Notes: generated by a model from the sequence alone, not told the origin. Shown: positions 8,988 through 18,266, numbered from the stretch's first letter. The stretch is DNA of 29,326 bases from Barthelona sp. PAP020 (GCA_040182905.1 JARQWU010000120.1:1-29326), one strand, 5' to 3'. Made by a program: numbers and translations.

Positions 8988-9539
8988 TCATAGTTGTGTT
9001 ACAATAGGAAAATTACTTTTGATTTCAGACAATTTTGAAAAAGGATGGTCAGCTCCACGATCATATTTGGAAGACTTGTGATTATGATCATTTATTTTTG
9101 AATTAGAAATGTTTGTGTGTGTAAAATCTCTCCTTTGTGGTCCATTTTTAATCAAAAATTCATATACTGAAGGTTTTGGAGGAATTTCATTTCTATATGC
9201 AAAAATAAATGCTGGTTCATAAACAAAAGAAACAAAAGAATCATTATCATCACTATCTTCACAAATTTCATTCATTTCTATTTCATTGATTTCAGTTTTT
9301 AAATTTGATTCTTTTGAAACTTTTGTGTTGAAATTATTATTTTCTACTTTTTCTTCCCTAATTAGCCCTTGAATGGATTCAGAAAAGGTTTGAACTTTTT
9401 CATTGCAAAAATCAGATTGACTCATAATAAAATAGTCGATGCTGTAGGAAAAACCAAAAAAATCAGTCAAGTTTCCAAAACAAAACTGTTTCGATTGATC
9501 ATCAATAAACTTTGTATCAAAAAAAGTAATTCCGTTCAT
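8988..9539 (-). CDS. Acidic hypothetical protein
   Basis: The 183-residue product starts at the ATG at 9539. I do not recognise it. The N-terminal 35 residues are rich in aromatic residues (FFDTKF, FCFGNLTDFFGF). The middle, about 85-102, is strongly acidic (EINEIEMNEICEDSDDND). This is followed by an ordered-looking patch, EPAFIFAYRNEIPPKPSVYE, and a polar, histidine- and asparagine-containing tail. No signal peptide or membrane helix is apparent. It lies in a run of minus-strand genes, 193 bp from the small ciliary-type gene and 203 bp from UTP15. Its mixed composition and conventional start support a real gene, probably a disordered adaptor or short-motif protein. Confidence 0.55.
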   Translation of the reverse strand: MNGITFFDTKFIDDQSKQFCFGNLTDFFGFSYSIDYFIMSQSDFCNEKVQTFSESIQGLIREEKVENNNFNTKVSKESNLKTEINEIEMNEICEDSDDNDSFVSFVYEPAFIFAYRNEIPPKPSVYEFLIKNGPQRRDFTHTNISNSKINDHNHKSSKYDRGADHPFSKLSEIKSNFPIVTQL

Positions 9540-9602
9540 TTTTAATGTGAATTAAAAATCAATTGGTCAAATTATCACTTTGAAAAAAAAAAAATATTTT
9601 TT

Positions 9603-9707
9603 ATGGAAGAATTTGATTTTGGCAAATTTAACTTTGAGAATTTTACGGCTCCATTTTTATCTTTTTCAAGTGAAGAACAAATAAATATTCAATCAAACAT
9701 AGTATAA
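9603..9707 (+). CDS. Possible 34-residue small ORF
   Basis: An ATG-started frame of 34 codons lies on the plus strand between two minus-strand genes. Its product is acidic and aromatic (MEEFDFGKFNFENF...) with five phenylalanines in the first 14 residues, which is more protein-like than the A/T-run noise elsewhere in gaps. The frame could also be the first exon of a longer gene: GTATAA at 9702 could be read as a 5' splice site, but no convincing second exon was found. Coding status is uncertain. Confidence 0.25.
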   Translation: MEEFDFGKFNFENFTAPFLSFSSEEQINIQSNIV

Positions 9708-9742
9708 ACTGAAAAAAAAGAAAAAAATCCACAGATTCATAT

Positions 9743-11242
9743 TTATTGATTCACCAAACATTCGGTGATACCCGTAATCTCATAGAGCGCATTTGTTAAT
9801 TCTAATTCTTGTTCAATAGCTTGTTTCATTTTTTGAAAGCTGTCAAATATTTCAACTTCTCTTTGAGCCCTGTTAAACAAGCATTCCAATACTATGGCAG
9901 AAGCCTCAATTGTAACACAATTATAGTGAGGAATAGTAAAAGTTTTTCTCAAAACATTCAGGAATTTAACTGTTGATTCAGTGTCCATTCCAACAACACT
10001 TTGAACCAAAGCATTTCTATTCAATAATTCTTGAACCAATGATACGACTATTTCTGCATTCTTCGTGTTTGCAACATATTCTAAAGCTTCAGTATATTTA
10101 AAAGCTCGCAAAAGTTTATCTATTTGAGAAGACTTAATTTCTCTGTCCAATTTCACCACATTGTCACCAGTTGTCAACCCTTGAGGAACTTTTCTGTATC
10201 TTTTTTTGTTCTTTTGAATACCTGATAAAAATGAGACAAAATCACCCTGAGATTCAAATTCAAACTCTTTTTTCTTTTTATCACTAGTTTCTTTCTTTGA
10301 TCTGTGCAAAGCCAATGAAGAGTCAGCATGACAAGAAACCAAAGTACCATCATCAGGACTTATTGCTAAATCTAAAACACCAACAGGACTGTGCAAACTC
10401 TCAATCAAATCTAATTTTTGGGGTTCAATAAACTTAATCATACCATCAAGTCCACCAGATATTAACCTTCCATACTTTTTATCAATAATAATAGTGCTGA
10501 TATCTTTTTGATGCAATCGATTACTAACTAAGGTTTTTCCACTGACTAAATCCACAATATCAATGGTAGGACCATGTCCAATAGCCATAGTAGATCCGTT
10601 AATGTCACAAAGGCTTTCAACGCCTTCTTCAAAAGCAAAAGTATGAATTTGAGCTTGATTTCGTAAATCCCAAACTTTGACAAGACCATCCTTACTACAA
10701 GTAGCAATAAGATCCATAGTATTCCCAATAGAAATAGTATCACGAATATAACTTGAATGTGCATCTGTTATCGAGGCAATAAGCTCACCAGTAGGTAGAT
10801 CACTGATATTTACCTTACAATCATCACCAGAAGTAACAATAGAAGTGTTGTCAGCTCTAAAAAAACAATTTCTAACAGTGTCTTCATGATTGTTAAATTG
10901 TTTTAATATTAAACCATTTTGAGAACGAATACATTTCACAACACCCCTTTCACCACCAGCAACAATAATTCTGGCATCAGATCTAAAAGCAGTGCAAAAA
11001 ATATTATCATTGAACTTGGTATGAGATTTATAAACCGAAAAATTACTCGTATCATATATAATTAATCTATTGCCACTACCAATAACAAATGGGTAGGGAT
11101 CAACAGGACTAAAGTCAATACTATATGCCAAATTTGCAACTCTTTCTATTTCAGGCTTTCTAAAACTCCTCCAGTGTATCTGTTCATTTGTAACATTCCG
11201 TGATTCAATCGGAGTCCTACGAAATGGTAACTTTCGATACAT
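9743..11242 (-). CDS. UTP15: U3 snoRNP / SSU processome WD40 protein UTP15
   Basis: The 499-residue protein matches UTP15 in order and length. It starts with an N-terminal strand containing IHWRSFRKPE and the hallmark YSIDFSPVDPYPF (family: VDFSP-x-PPY). A WD40 propeller covers about 40-315, including the VWDLRNQAQIHTF repeat (about 189-201). A C-terminal helical UTP15_C domain follows at about 350-490 (REIKSSQIDKLLRAFKYTEA, then SLVQELLNRNALVQSVVG). UTP15 belongs to the t-UTP/UtpA complex, which binds nascent pre-rRNA in the nucleolus and starts small-subunit assembly. The start is the ATG at 11242, close to the conserved N-terminus. The gene is intronless and ends with TAA. Confidence 0.9.
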   Translation of the reverse strand: MYRKLPFRRTPIESRNVTNEQIHWRSFRKPEIERVANLAYSIDFSPVDPYPFVIGSGNRLIIYDTSNFSVYKSHTKFNDNIFCTAFRSDARIIVAGGERGVVKCIRSQNGLILKQFNNHEDTVRNCFFRADNTSIVTSGDDCKVNISDLPTGELIASITDAHSSYIRDTISIGNTMDLIATCSKDGLVKVWDLRNQAQIHTFAFEEGVESLCDINGSTMAIGHGPTIDIVDLVSGKTLVSNRLHQKDISTIIIDKKYGRLISGGLDGMIKFIEPQKLDLIESLHSPVGVLDLAISPDDGTLVSCHADSSLALHRSKKETSDKKKKEFEFESQGDFVSFLSGIQKNKKRYRKVPQGLTTGDNVVKLDREIKSSQIDKLLRAFKYTEALEYVANTKNAEIVVSLVQELLNRNALVQSVVGMDTESTVKFLNVLRKTFTIPHYNCVTIEASAIVLECLFNRAQREVEIFDSFQKMKQAIEQELELTNALYEITGITECLVNQ

Positions 11243-11543
11243 AATTTCAAGAAAAAATTGATAGGAATTTTTTAAAGATTTTTTCGAGGTAACAAATGTG
11301 TTTATATATGATTTAACTATTTAAAACGCTAAATTAATGAACAAATATGAAAGCTTTTCGAGAAATGAACAATTTTTTAACAAATACTTTTCACAAATCA
11401 TTATAAATGGCTTAGTAACAAAAAAACTAATCTTCAATGGAATAACAAAAAATTTTTTGATGAATTAAGTTATTTACACTAAAAAATGAATATTATTTGG
11501 ATATATTGGAAAAGAAGACTTAAAACAAACAATTCTAATCAAT
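11243..11543. other. Intergenic region upstream of UTP15
   Basis: This 301-bp gap lies between two minus-strand genes. It is AT-rich with short A and T runs and no open frame of interest. It should hold the UTP15 promoter and the 3' UTR of the next gene. I see no specific element. Confidence 0.4.
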
Positions 11544-12512
11544 TTAATGTGTTTTGGCATAAATTTTCACAACATAAGCATATTTTTGTGTCCATCCAAA
11601 TGTTTCCATCATTTCATGTATCGTAGAGTTTTCATTAATTGTGTTATTTTGCATTAATTGATTGATTCCTTCAGTTATATTACAATTTTCTTCTTGGTTA
11701 ATATTTATTATATCTTTTGATTTTTCATCATGTTTATTGTTTTGTGGAATGATATTTTGAGTGGTATTTTCGTTTTTACTGGACTTTTCTTGCGTAATCA
11801 CGTATTGCCATCTTGAATATCTTTTAAAAAAGTCTCTTTCTACACATTTTCTATCATCTTGAGAATAAGGTTTCCCATCCCAAAGTTTACGAATTTTTTT
11901 GGATGAAATAGGAATTTTTGTATATTTTTGTTCATCCCACATGGTATTTTCATTTTTTGAATTCTTTTGTTTAATTTTGTTTTTGTCTTGTATTTTCCTG
12001 TTTAATTTTTTTTTTCTCGTTGTCATATACAATTGAGGGAGTTTCTTTTTGACAATTTCAATTACTTCCAATATTTGTTCTGTTGTGGTTTCTTTTTCTT
12101 CAATAGTTTCATCATCATTAATGGTCTCGTCATCAGATACATTCTCATTTTCAATTGAAGTATGTATATCCACAGTATTATCTGAATTTTCTTCCAAAAA
12201 TGTTGTTTTTATCATTTCAAACAGATCAGTTGGAAGTATAGAATGCTCTTTTTTTGTTTCTGTCATCTGATAAAACAATGAATTTGGTTTGAAACTTTTT
12301 ATTGGTCTTTTTTTTATTTTTGGCATATCAACCAAAGGTAATGCTTTTTGTGTTGCTCCTATTTCCCATAAATTTATCCATTCGTTTTCTTGGATGTTTT
12401 GTTGTAATAATGCATTTAATTTTTTTTTCAACAACTGAGTTTCAATTTCAACAGTTTTAATGGTTTGATCACAATAAATTGATGATTCATAAATTTTGGT
12501 TCTGAAATTCAT
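11544..12512 (-). CDS. Hypothetical protein with central charged region and C-terminal aromatic motif
   Basis: The start is the ATG at 12512, giving 322 residues; an upstream in-frame TTG was rejected. I do not recognise the family. The N-terminus (1-60) is a probable helix followed by NEWINLWEIGATQKALPLVD. The middle is acidic (about 120-150, rich in D/E/T). A lysine-rich stretch follows (KKKLNRKIQDKNKIKQK), which may be a nuclear localisation signal. An ordered-looking patch, SSKKIRKLWDGKPYSQDD, then FFKRYSRWQYV follows, and after an asparagine-rich linker comes the C-terminal EMMETFGWTQKYAYVVKIYA. The basic/acidic alternation suggests a nuclear protein, but that is inference. The gene is divergent from VPS50, with 101 bp between starts. 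Confidence 0.6.
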   Translation of the reverse strand: MNFRTKIYESSIYCDQTIKTVEIETQLLKKKLNALLQQNIQENEWINLWEIGATQKALPLVDMPKIKKRPIKSFKPNSLFYQMTETKKEHSILPTDLFEMIKTTFLEENSDNTVDIHTSIENENVSDDETINDDETIEEKETTTEQILEVIEIVKKKLPQLYMTTRKKKLNRKIQDKNKIKQKNSKNENTMWDEQKYTKIPISSKKIRKLWDGKPYSQDDRKCVERDFFKRYSRWQYVITQEKSSKNENTTQNIIPQNNKHDEKSKDIININQEENCNITEGINQLMQNNTINENSTIHEMMETFGWTQKYAYVVKIYAKTH

Positions 12513-12613
12513 ATAATTCAATCAAAAAAAATAAAAAAAGGAAAAAAACAGGCAGTTTAGTTTGATGATAAAAATTTTTTGTTTTTTTGATTTTCATTTT
12601 CATTAATGAATTA
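12513..12613. promoter_or_regulatory. Short divergent promoter region with a two-codon upstream ORF
   Basis: Only 101 bp separate the start codons of the minus-strand hypothetical gene and VPS50 (+), so the two promoters must overlap or be shared. T-rich tracts lie on both coding strands. Directly before the VPS50 start is ATG-AAT-TAA at 12606-12614, whose stop shares one A with the VPS50 ATG. Confidence 0.45.
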
Positions 12614-14956
12614 ATGAATTCTGAACTCGATATTACTCCCTTTGAAAGTGGAAATTTTGATTTAACTAATCATTTAAGAAGATCATTAGCTAATTTTATT
12701 GCATCTAATCCTAATGAAATGATACAACATTTAAATGAACATCATGAAGCATTAGATAAAATAAACAGTAAATTATCTGAAAGAGTCTTAGAATGTTCTG
12801 ATGAATTTGTTAAAGGAGTTGAAAGGATAGCATCATTAGAAAGTGATTTAAAATTGTGTTTAAATTATTGTGATACTTCATCAGAATTAATTAAATTGTC
12901 TTGTTTGGATGAAAGTGTTAAATTTTTACAAATTACTTCAACAAATAATCGATTAAACAATTTAAGATCTGTATTCAATATATCTATTGAAATAAATGAA
13001 TGTAAAAAAGAATTATATGAGATTGATGAAATAATAAAACAAAATAATATTAAATGTATAAATTTTTGTGAAATTTATGATAGAATAAAGAGTTTAATGA
13101 TAAAATTTGATGAATTAAAAATGGTTAATATTGTTCAAGTATGGAATAATCAAATTGATTATATAAATCAACAATTAATATTTATTTCTGAGGAATTGAT
13201 AAAGAAACCTCTTGTAAATTTGGATAAGTTGCCAGATATAATAAATTTTCAACAAAATTATGGGTTAAGTTGTGAAACTATTTTTAAAAAAATTGAAAAT
13301 TTTTTAATTATTAATTGTGTGATTAATTGTTACCATTGTATAAATGAAATGATTTATTTAGATCAAATAAAGAAGAAAAAGAATAAAAAAGATGAAGAAT
13401 TAATTAAAATCGAAATAGAATTTGAAAATGATTTTAAAGAAGGTGAAAACATTATAAAACATTTAAAGAAAATTTGTATTGAATTTATTAATATTAATAA
13501 TAACACTTGTGAATGTTATTTAAATTTACTTTATGAAAATATTAAAGAATATTTAGCAAAAACAAAAGAATATGCTAAGATAGTTGATAATTTTGATTTT
13601 GAACGTTTAAATTATTATATTCAATGGATATTTATTAATATATTTAATTATATTCAACATTTTGATATTTCTATAAAATTTGGAATGAAAATTAGTAAAC
13701 TTTTAATAATTTCAAAAGATAATGACATAATTATGAAAAAATTATTAGAAATTGCTGAACAAAATGCTATAACATTGAAAAATCAATTAATACCATCCAT
13801 TAATGAAATGTTTTCAACAGAAGTTTGGATCAAAGCTCCAATTATGATGTCTATTCATTCATTATTGAATGTTTTATTGATTACTGAAAATAATTCCAAA
13901 TTGAATCAGAACATATCTTTTATTAATGAATCGGAAAAAAGCAAAATCAATTCAATCTCATACAAAGATGAATTTTCTCCTTCACCCATACTTTTAACTT
14001 TATTAAACAATATAATAGCACCAATTATTCAACAAATATTCTATTTTCCCGAATTAATTGCAGTAAATGCTAAAAATTTGTTGGATATTTTCAAAAACTT
14101 TTTAAAAAATATTTACGAAAAATTTTACACAAATGTTCCAAACATTATATATTTTTCACCAATAATGAATGCTTGTTTAATATACTTAGAAATAAAGAAT
14201 CCAATTTCAACTAATTTTACTTTTGAACAAAAATATACCATGTTAGATACTTTAATGGTTTTCAAACAATTAAGTGAACGGATATTTGATATCTTTACAC
14301 CTAAAATTGAAAATAAAAAAATTTTGAAAATGATCAACAGTTATTTTCATTTATTTGAAGGATTTTTAGATGTAATGAGAACTATTGTGGTACATCCAAT
14401 CATTCCTCCCAAACTTTTTAATAGTTTTTCTGTTGATATATATAAATCTTTTCATATGCCTTCATTAGATAATGCTAAATATATATCTCAAATTCTAGGC
14501 ACAATTGATAATTATTCTATTAATTTACAAACATATTCAGACATGTCACAATGTTCAAAAGATCTTTTATTAAATAATTTCATCAATTGTATCTTGTTAC
14601 TGTTAGCAAATCACTATTCAAATATTGAAACAATTTCTCCTTTAGGTAGAGCTCAATTGATGATGGAAATTCAATCTTTGCATGCCGAACTTTCAGTAAA
14701 AAATTTCAATTTTGATAATCCTATAATAGCAGCCTTAAACGATTGGATTAAACTTATTTTTGAGCCTCAAGATCAAGTATTCATTTGGTTAAGCGAAAAT
14801 AGTCATAAATTACCTCAATCTTTAATGTTTAACACATTTAAATTTTGTGAATTTTGGGATGATTTAAATGAAGAAAAGGAACCTTTATTAATGGCTTCAA
14901 AGGAATTAGTATTGAATTGTCGTAATGCACAAGCAAGAGATTATTTGGATTCTTAA
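12614..14956 (+). CDS. VPS50: VPS50/syndetin-like subunit of the EARP tethering complex
   Basis: The first eukaryotic start in frame is the ATG at 12614, giving 780 residues. The protein is almost wholly helical. Residues about 45-110 form a coiled coil (SERVLECSDEFVKGVERIAS, LESDLKLCLNYCDTSSELI) matching the VPS50 N-terminal tether domain, including the following RLNNLRSVFNIS-x-EINECKKELYEI region. The C-terminus has YSNIETISPLGRAQLMMEIQ and then EPQDQVFIWLSENSHKLPQS. These align with the syndetin C-terminal domain, which has a GRA-x2-QLD element and a W-containing helix. VPS50 with VPS51, VPS52 and VPS53 forms EARP, which tethers recycling endosomal vesicles. The protein is shorter than animal VPS50 (about 960 residues). 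A related CATCHR protein (VPS54, COG or exocyst) is the main alternative. It is lysine/asparagine-rich with no intron. Confidence 0.68.
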   Translation: MNSELDITPFESGNFDLTNHLRRSLANFIASNPNEMIQHLNEHHEALDKINSKLSERVLECSDEFVKGVERIASLESDLKLCLNYCDTSSELIKLSCLDESVKFLQITSTNNRLNNLRSVFNISIEINECKKELYEIDEIIKQNNIKCINFCEIYDRIKSLMIKFDELKMVNIVQVWNNQIDYINQQLIFISEELIKKPLVNLDKLPDIINFQQNYGLSCETIFKKIENFLIINCVINCYHCINEMIYLDQIKKKKNKKDEELIKIEIEFENDFKEGENIIKHLKKICIEFININNNTCECYLNLLYENIKEYLAKTKEYAKIVDNFDFERLNYYIQWIFINIFNYIQHFDISIKFGMKISKLLIISKDNDIIMKKLLEIAEQNAITLKNQLIPSINEMFSTEVWIKAPIMMSIHSLLNVLLITENNSKLNQNISFINESEKSKINSISYKDEFSPSPILLTLLNNIIAPIIQQIFYFPELIAVNAKNLLDIFKNFLKNIYEKFYTNVPNIIYFSPIMNACLIYLEIKNPISTNFTFEQKYTMLDTLMVFKQLSERIFDIFTPKIENKKILKMINSYFHLFEGFLDVMRTIVVHPIIPPKLFNSFSVDIYKSFHMPSLDNAKYISQILGTIDNYSINLQTYSDMSQCSKDLLLNNFINCILLLLANHYSNIETISPLGRAQLMMEIQSLHAELSVKNFNFDNPIIAALNDWIKLIFEPQDQVFIWLSENSHKLPQSLMFNTFKFCEFWDDLNEEKEPLLMASKELVLNCRNAQARDYLDS

Positions 14957-15097
14957 TATAGCTTCATAAATCAAATTAAATTAATTTTTTTTTTTTTTTC
15001 AAAAAGAAATTTTCACTTTTCGATCTTTAAAATTATCGATTTAGAAAAATTTGTTAATATTTTATCATTATTTTAAAAAAAAAAGAAAAAAAATAGA

Positions 15098-15844
15098 ATG
15101 AATGAAAATGCAAATGATCTTACTTCATCCGAAACTCTTCCAGATGAAGAATATGTAAGTTTAAAACACTTATTCATTTCCTAATAATATTAGTTGTCTC
15201 CGAATACAATAGATAGATTTCAAAAACATTCACCCTATTCAAAATCATTTCTTGATAATTTACCTTCAGTAGCTTTTCCATACAATTTTCCTTCTCCTTA
15301 CACATCTTTTCTGAGTCCTAAACGTAATAATTACCTTCCTTCAATTTTGAAACGTTCTTCTGACAAATTTGCCACCCCTTTAGACAATGTACCTCCATCA
15401 AATAAAATTAAAACTGCACCTGCAAAAGTATCTAGACCGTTGAATTTTTCTTCTGATTTAGGTTCTCCTCACAATCCTTTAAATTTGTTCGATAAATTTT
15501 ACAAGGAAGCTAAAACAAATGTTGGCATAAATGGTGATGAATCTTTGAAAAAAGATGAAATATATATGGCCATTTGCAAAGAATGTAAAAATTTATCGAA
15601 CAATGTCATTTGCGAGAAATGTGCCCAAATTAGTCCGTTGGTATCCTCAAAAATTATGAAACATTGTCATAAAGCGCTGAATGAATTAGATTCAATCAAC
15701 ATAAGTAATTCTTCTACTGATTCAAATTCCAATACAAAAGAAATAAATGAAAAACAGAAAAATAATTTGATGAATAATGATAATTCAAAGTTTGATTATA
15801 TTCGTCAACAAATTGCATACATTCAACAATTATTGGTTGTATAA
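15098..15844 (+). CDS. Spliced SP/TP-rich protein with a small CxxC-x8-CxxC knuckle
   Basis: Exon 1 runs 15098-15154 (19 codons from the ATG) and exon 2 runs 15194-15844, joined in phase 0 across a 39-nt intron. The product is 235 residues. The first half is proline/serine-rich with many SP or TP sites (HSPYS, PSPYTS, LSPK, ATPLD, GSPHNP), typical of CDK/MAPK substrates. A four-cysteine knuckle follows: C147, C150, C159, C162 (ICKECKNLSNNVICEKC). Next come an asparagine/serine linker and a C-terminal amphipathic helix (FDYIRQQIAYIQQLLVV). Zinc binding by the knuckle is inference. I do not recognise the family. Without the intron, exon 2 would have no ATG near its conserved-looking N-terminus. 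Confidence 0.65.
15155..15193 (+). other. 39-nt spliceosomal intron
   Basis: The intron starts GTAAGT and ends CCTAATAATATTAG. Its length is a multiple of three, but retention introduces an in-frame TAA (15182-15184), so it cannot simply be coding. The frame is open on both sides and an ATG lies 57 bases upstream. The CTAAT element close to the AG looks like a branch-point motif placed almost against the 3' splice site, as in intron-poor protists with compact introns. Confidence 0.7.
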
Positions 15845-15986
15845 TGCTTTTACACATATACACATATAAATATTTTATTAAATACATAATTCTATTGCTC
15901 TCAATATTGAGGGATAAAATAAGTGATGGACATGAAAAAGAAGTAACAATTTTTTTTTATCTGTTTGTTGAGTTAGTTGTTTAAAA

Positions 15987-17774
15987 ATGAACAATAATTA
16001 CAATTATCAGAGACCAGAAAACTATTCTGTTGGATATCAACAAAAGAATCAACCTAATTATCAAAACGACCAAAATTATAATAATAATTATAATTCTGAT
16101 TATAATAATAATAATTCAGGTAATTATCAACCTTCTGTTGGTGGTCAAAATTATCAAAATCAAAATTATGATAATTTTAATGATCAACAATATGGTTCTC
16201 AGGGAGCCCATCAAGGAAATTATGATTCTCAACAAAAGGATTATTCTCATCAAAATAGAAGAGGTGGTTATGATCGTCAAAGAAATGATTATGACCGTCA
16301 AAGACAAGATTACAATCGTCCAAATTATCAAAACAGAAGGACTAATAATCAATATGAAAGTAACAGAGGACCTAATTCTTATGATAATAATTCTTACAGT
16401 AATTATGGTCATAGTCAATCAAGAGGAGGTTCAATGGATGATATGATTGATGATTTAAGCAATCGCCAATATGACGGGCAACATCAACATGTTAAAATAC
16501 AGCATGACTTTGCCATATCTGCAGATCAAAATGCAATTGAACAGTATTTAAATGAGCACAAAATTTCGATTGAAGATCCTCTTAATCAAAAGTTCCCACC
16601 TATAATCACTTTTGAAGAATCAAATTTCCCTCCAATTTTATTGCAAGAGTTTGAAAGACAAAACTTCAAGGCACCTTTTCCTATTCAAGCAGCTTCATGG
16701 CCCATTTGTATCAGTGGACGAGATACAGTTGGTATTGCAAAGACTGGATCTGGAAAGACGCTATCTTTTATAATTCCTGCTTTGTTACATATTCTGCAAC
16801 AACCTCCAACTCAAGGGCCACATGTTTTAGTTATGGCACCAGTCAGAGAATTGGTTCTGCAGATTGTTGATGAGTTCAGAAAATTCGCTAGATGTCTAAA
16901 TATTGGAGTGTGTGCAGTATATGGTGGAGCGAAGAAATTTTATCAAACAAAAGAGCTCAGAAGTAACCCTCAAGTAGTTGTTGCTACACCTGGTAGACTA
17001 ATTGATCTTTTGAGGGAAGGAAGTATTGTTTTGGATAATTGTTCTTATATTATTCTTGATGAAGCAGACAGAATGCTTGATTTCCACGGTTTTGAGCCTT
17101 ATGTACGTGTTGTCATGAAAATGTCACCCTCAAATGGTCAAAGAACCTTGTGGTCTGCCACATGGCCTGCATCTGTGAGGGATTTAGCCAAACAGTTTTT
17201 ACGAGATCCTGTTAGCATTAGAGTTGGACAAAGAATCATTCAAGCAAATCCAGATGTCACCCAAGAAATTAGAATCACTGATAATTACAGTAAAAATGGG
17301 GATTTCCTTCAATTAGTGGCAGATATTTTCCATCGTAATCCAAGAGACAAAGTTTTAATCTTTTGTAAGACTAAGAATATGTGTGATCGTCTTGCTAATG
17401 ATGTCAGACACGCTATTGGTGAAATAGCTCATACTCAAAGAAATTTTGTGGGTGTCTTGCATGGTAATAAAACCCAAAAAGATAGAGAATATACTATCAA
17501 TCAGTACAGAAGGGGTTACTGTAGATGTATCATAGCAACTGATGTTTTGCAAAGAGGTATTGATGTTGAAGACATTACAACGGTCATTAATTATGATTTT
17601 CCTTTGGAAATTGAAGATTATGTGCACAGAATTGGTAGAACTGGTAGAGCAGAAAAGAAAGGTATTGCTATCAGCTATTTCTTGCCTGAACAAGATTATA
17701 AATTGAAGAATGATCTCATTGAAGTAATGAAAGGAGCAGGACAAAATATTCCTCAAGCACTTTATCAAGTTTAG
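15987..17774 (+). CDS. DBP2: DEAD-box RNA helicase, DDX5/Dbp2-like, with N/Q/Y-rich tail
   Basis: The 595-residue protein has an N-terminal low-complexity region (1-150) rich in N, Y, Q and G with DRQR repeats. The helicase core follows. It has the Q motif (about 209-234, TFEESNFP and PIQ), Walker A AKTGSGKT (251-258), APVREL (usually PTREL), VATPGR, DEAD (358-361), SAT (390-392), motif IV VLIFCKT, ATDVLQRGIDV, and HRIGRTGR (547-554). It belongs to the DDX5/DDX17/Dbp2 subgroup, which remodels RNA in transcription, mRNP assembly and ribosome biogenesis. All ATPase residues are present. The substitution in motif Ia (T to V) is unusual but lies in an RNA-contact segment rather than the ATPase site. 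The start at 15987 is an ATG followed directly by the low-complexity tail. The gene ends with TAG. Confidence 0.92.
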   Translation: MNNNYNYQRPENYSVGYQQKNQPNYQNDQNYNNNYNSDYNNNNSGNYQPSVGGQNYQNQNYDNFNDQQYGSQGAHQGNYDSQQKDYSHQNRRGGYDRQRNDYDRQRQDYNRPNYQNRRTNNQYESNRGPNSYDNNSYSNYGHSQSRGGSMDDMIDDLSNRQYDGQHQHVKIQHDFAISADQNAIEQYLNEHKISIEDPLNQKFPPIITFEESNFPPILLQEFERQNFKAPFPIQAASWPICISGRDTVGIAKTGSGKTLSFIIPALLHILQQPPTQGPHVLVMAPVRELVLQIVDEFRKFARCLNIGVCAVYGGAKKFYQTKELRSNPQVVVATPGRLIDLLREGSIVLDNCSYIILDEADRMLDFHGFEPYVRVVMKMSPSNGQRTLWSATWPASVRDLAKQFLRDPVSIRVGQRIIQANPDVTQEIRITDNYSKNGDFLQLVADIFHRNPRDKVLIFCKTKNMCDRLANDVRHAIGEIAHTQRNFVGVLHGNKTQKDREYTINQYRRGYCRCIIATDVLQRGIDVEDITTVINYDFPLEIEDYVHRIGRTGRAEKKGIAISYFLPEQDYKLKNDLIEVMKGAGQNIPQALYQV

Positions 17775-18266
17775 TTTTTATCGTTTATCACATGTCTTTT
17801 TTACTTTGTGTGCAGTAAGATAAATAAATAATAGGATAGAAGGTCTTATATTGGTGTTATGTTTCACAATAAAGTAGTCGGATTTTTTTATTTTCATCAG
17901 ATTTGGATGTACATATTACATTTTAATTTTATAATTTAAACTGTAAATATAAACAGTGTTTTCATTTGGAAAATTAAAGGTAAGTAGAATAGTAAAAGAA
18001 TGGTAGAAGTTAAATGGAAAAGAAAAAATTTTTTTTTGAGAGTTTGACGCTTGTTTGTGTATTTAAACTTTAGAAAACAAATTATGAGAATTTAATGTGA
18101 TAGAAATACTATAATTATAATATTAATATTGATTTGGAATGAAACTAATTTTTTGTTTTTTTGGTTACTGTATAAAATACAGTTAGTAATTGTTAAAATT
18201 ACCAAGTTTTCAAATGAATTTAAATACAATCAATAAATTTTGTTATTTTATTGTTGTAATGAAAGA
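17775..18266. other. Intergenic region before the calpain gene
   Basis: This 492-bp gap holds the helicase 3' UTR and the calpain promoter and leader. It is AT-rich, with an AATAAA-like ACAATAAAG near 17868 that could serve polyadenylation. A leader ORF begins at the ATG at 18213 and ends with TGA at 18268-18270, overlapping the calpain ATG. No RNA gene or other element is seen. Confidence 0.4.

Noticed and set aside
9702-9738. Possible intron GTATAA...CCACAG after the 34-codon ORF
   Set aside because: The acceptor would lead straight into antisense UTP15 sequence with no sustained plausible frame.
12587-12613. Extension of VPS50 from an upstream in-frame TTG
   Set aside because: TTG is not a normal eukaryotic start. 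The same reasoning trimmed the frames ending upstream at 6709, 8218, 8839, 12521, 18240 and 29009.
12614-14956. First read as COG6 or another Golgi tether subunit
   Set aside because: The N-terminal coiled coil and the C-terminal GRAQLMMEIQ and W-helix segments fit VPS50/syndetin better. The CATCHR families are similar enough that the call is kept at moderate confidence.
16030-16446. Overlapping ORFs on both strands within the helicase tail (138 and 100 codons)
   Set aside because: They are isoleucine-rich frame shadows of the AAT/TAT-rich low-complexity coding sequence.
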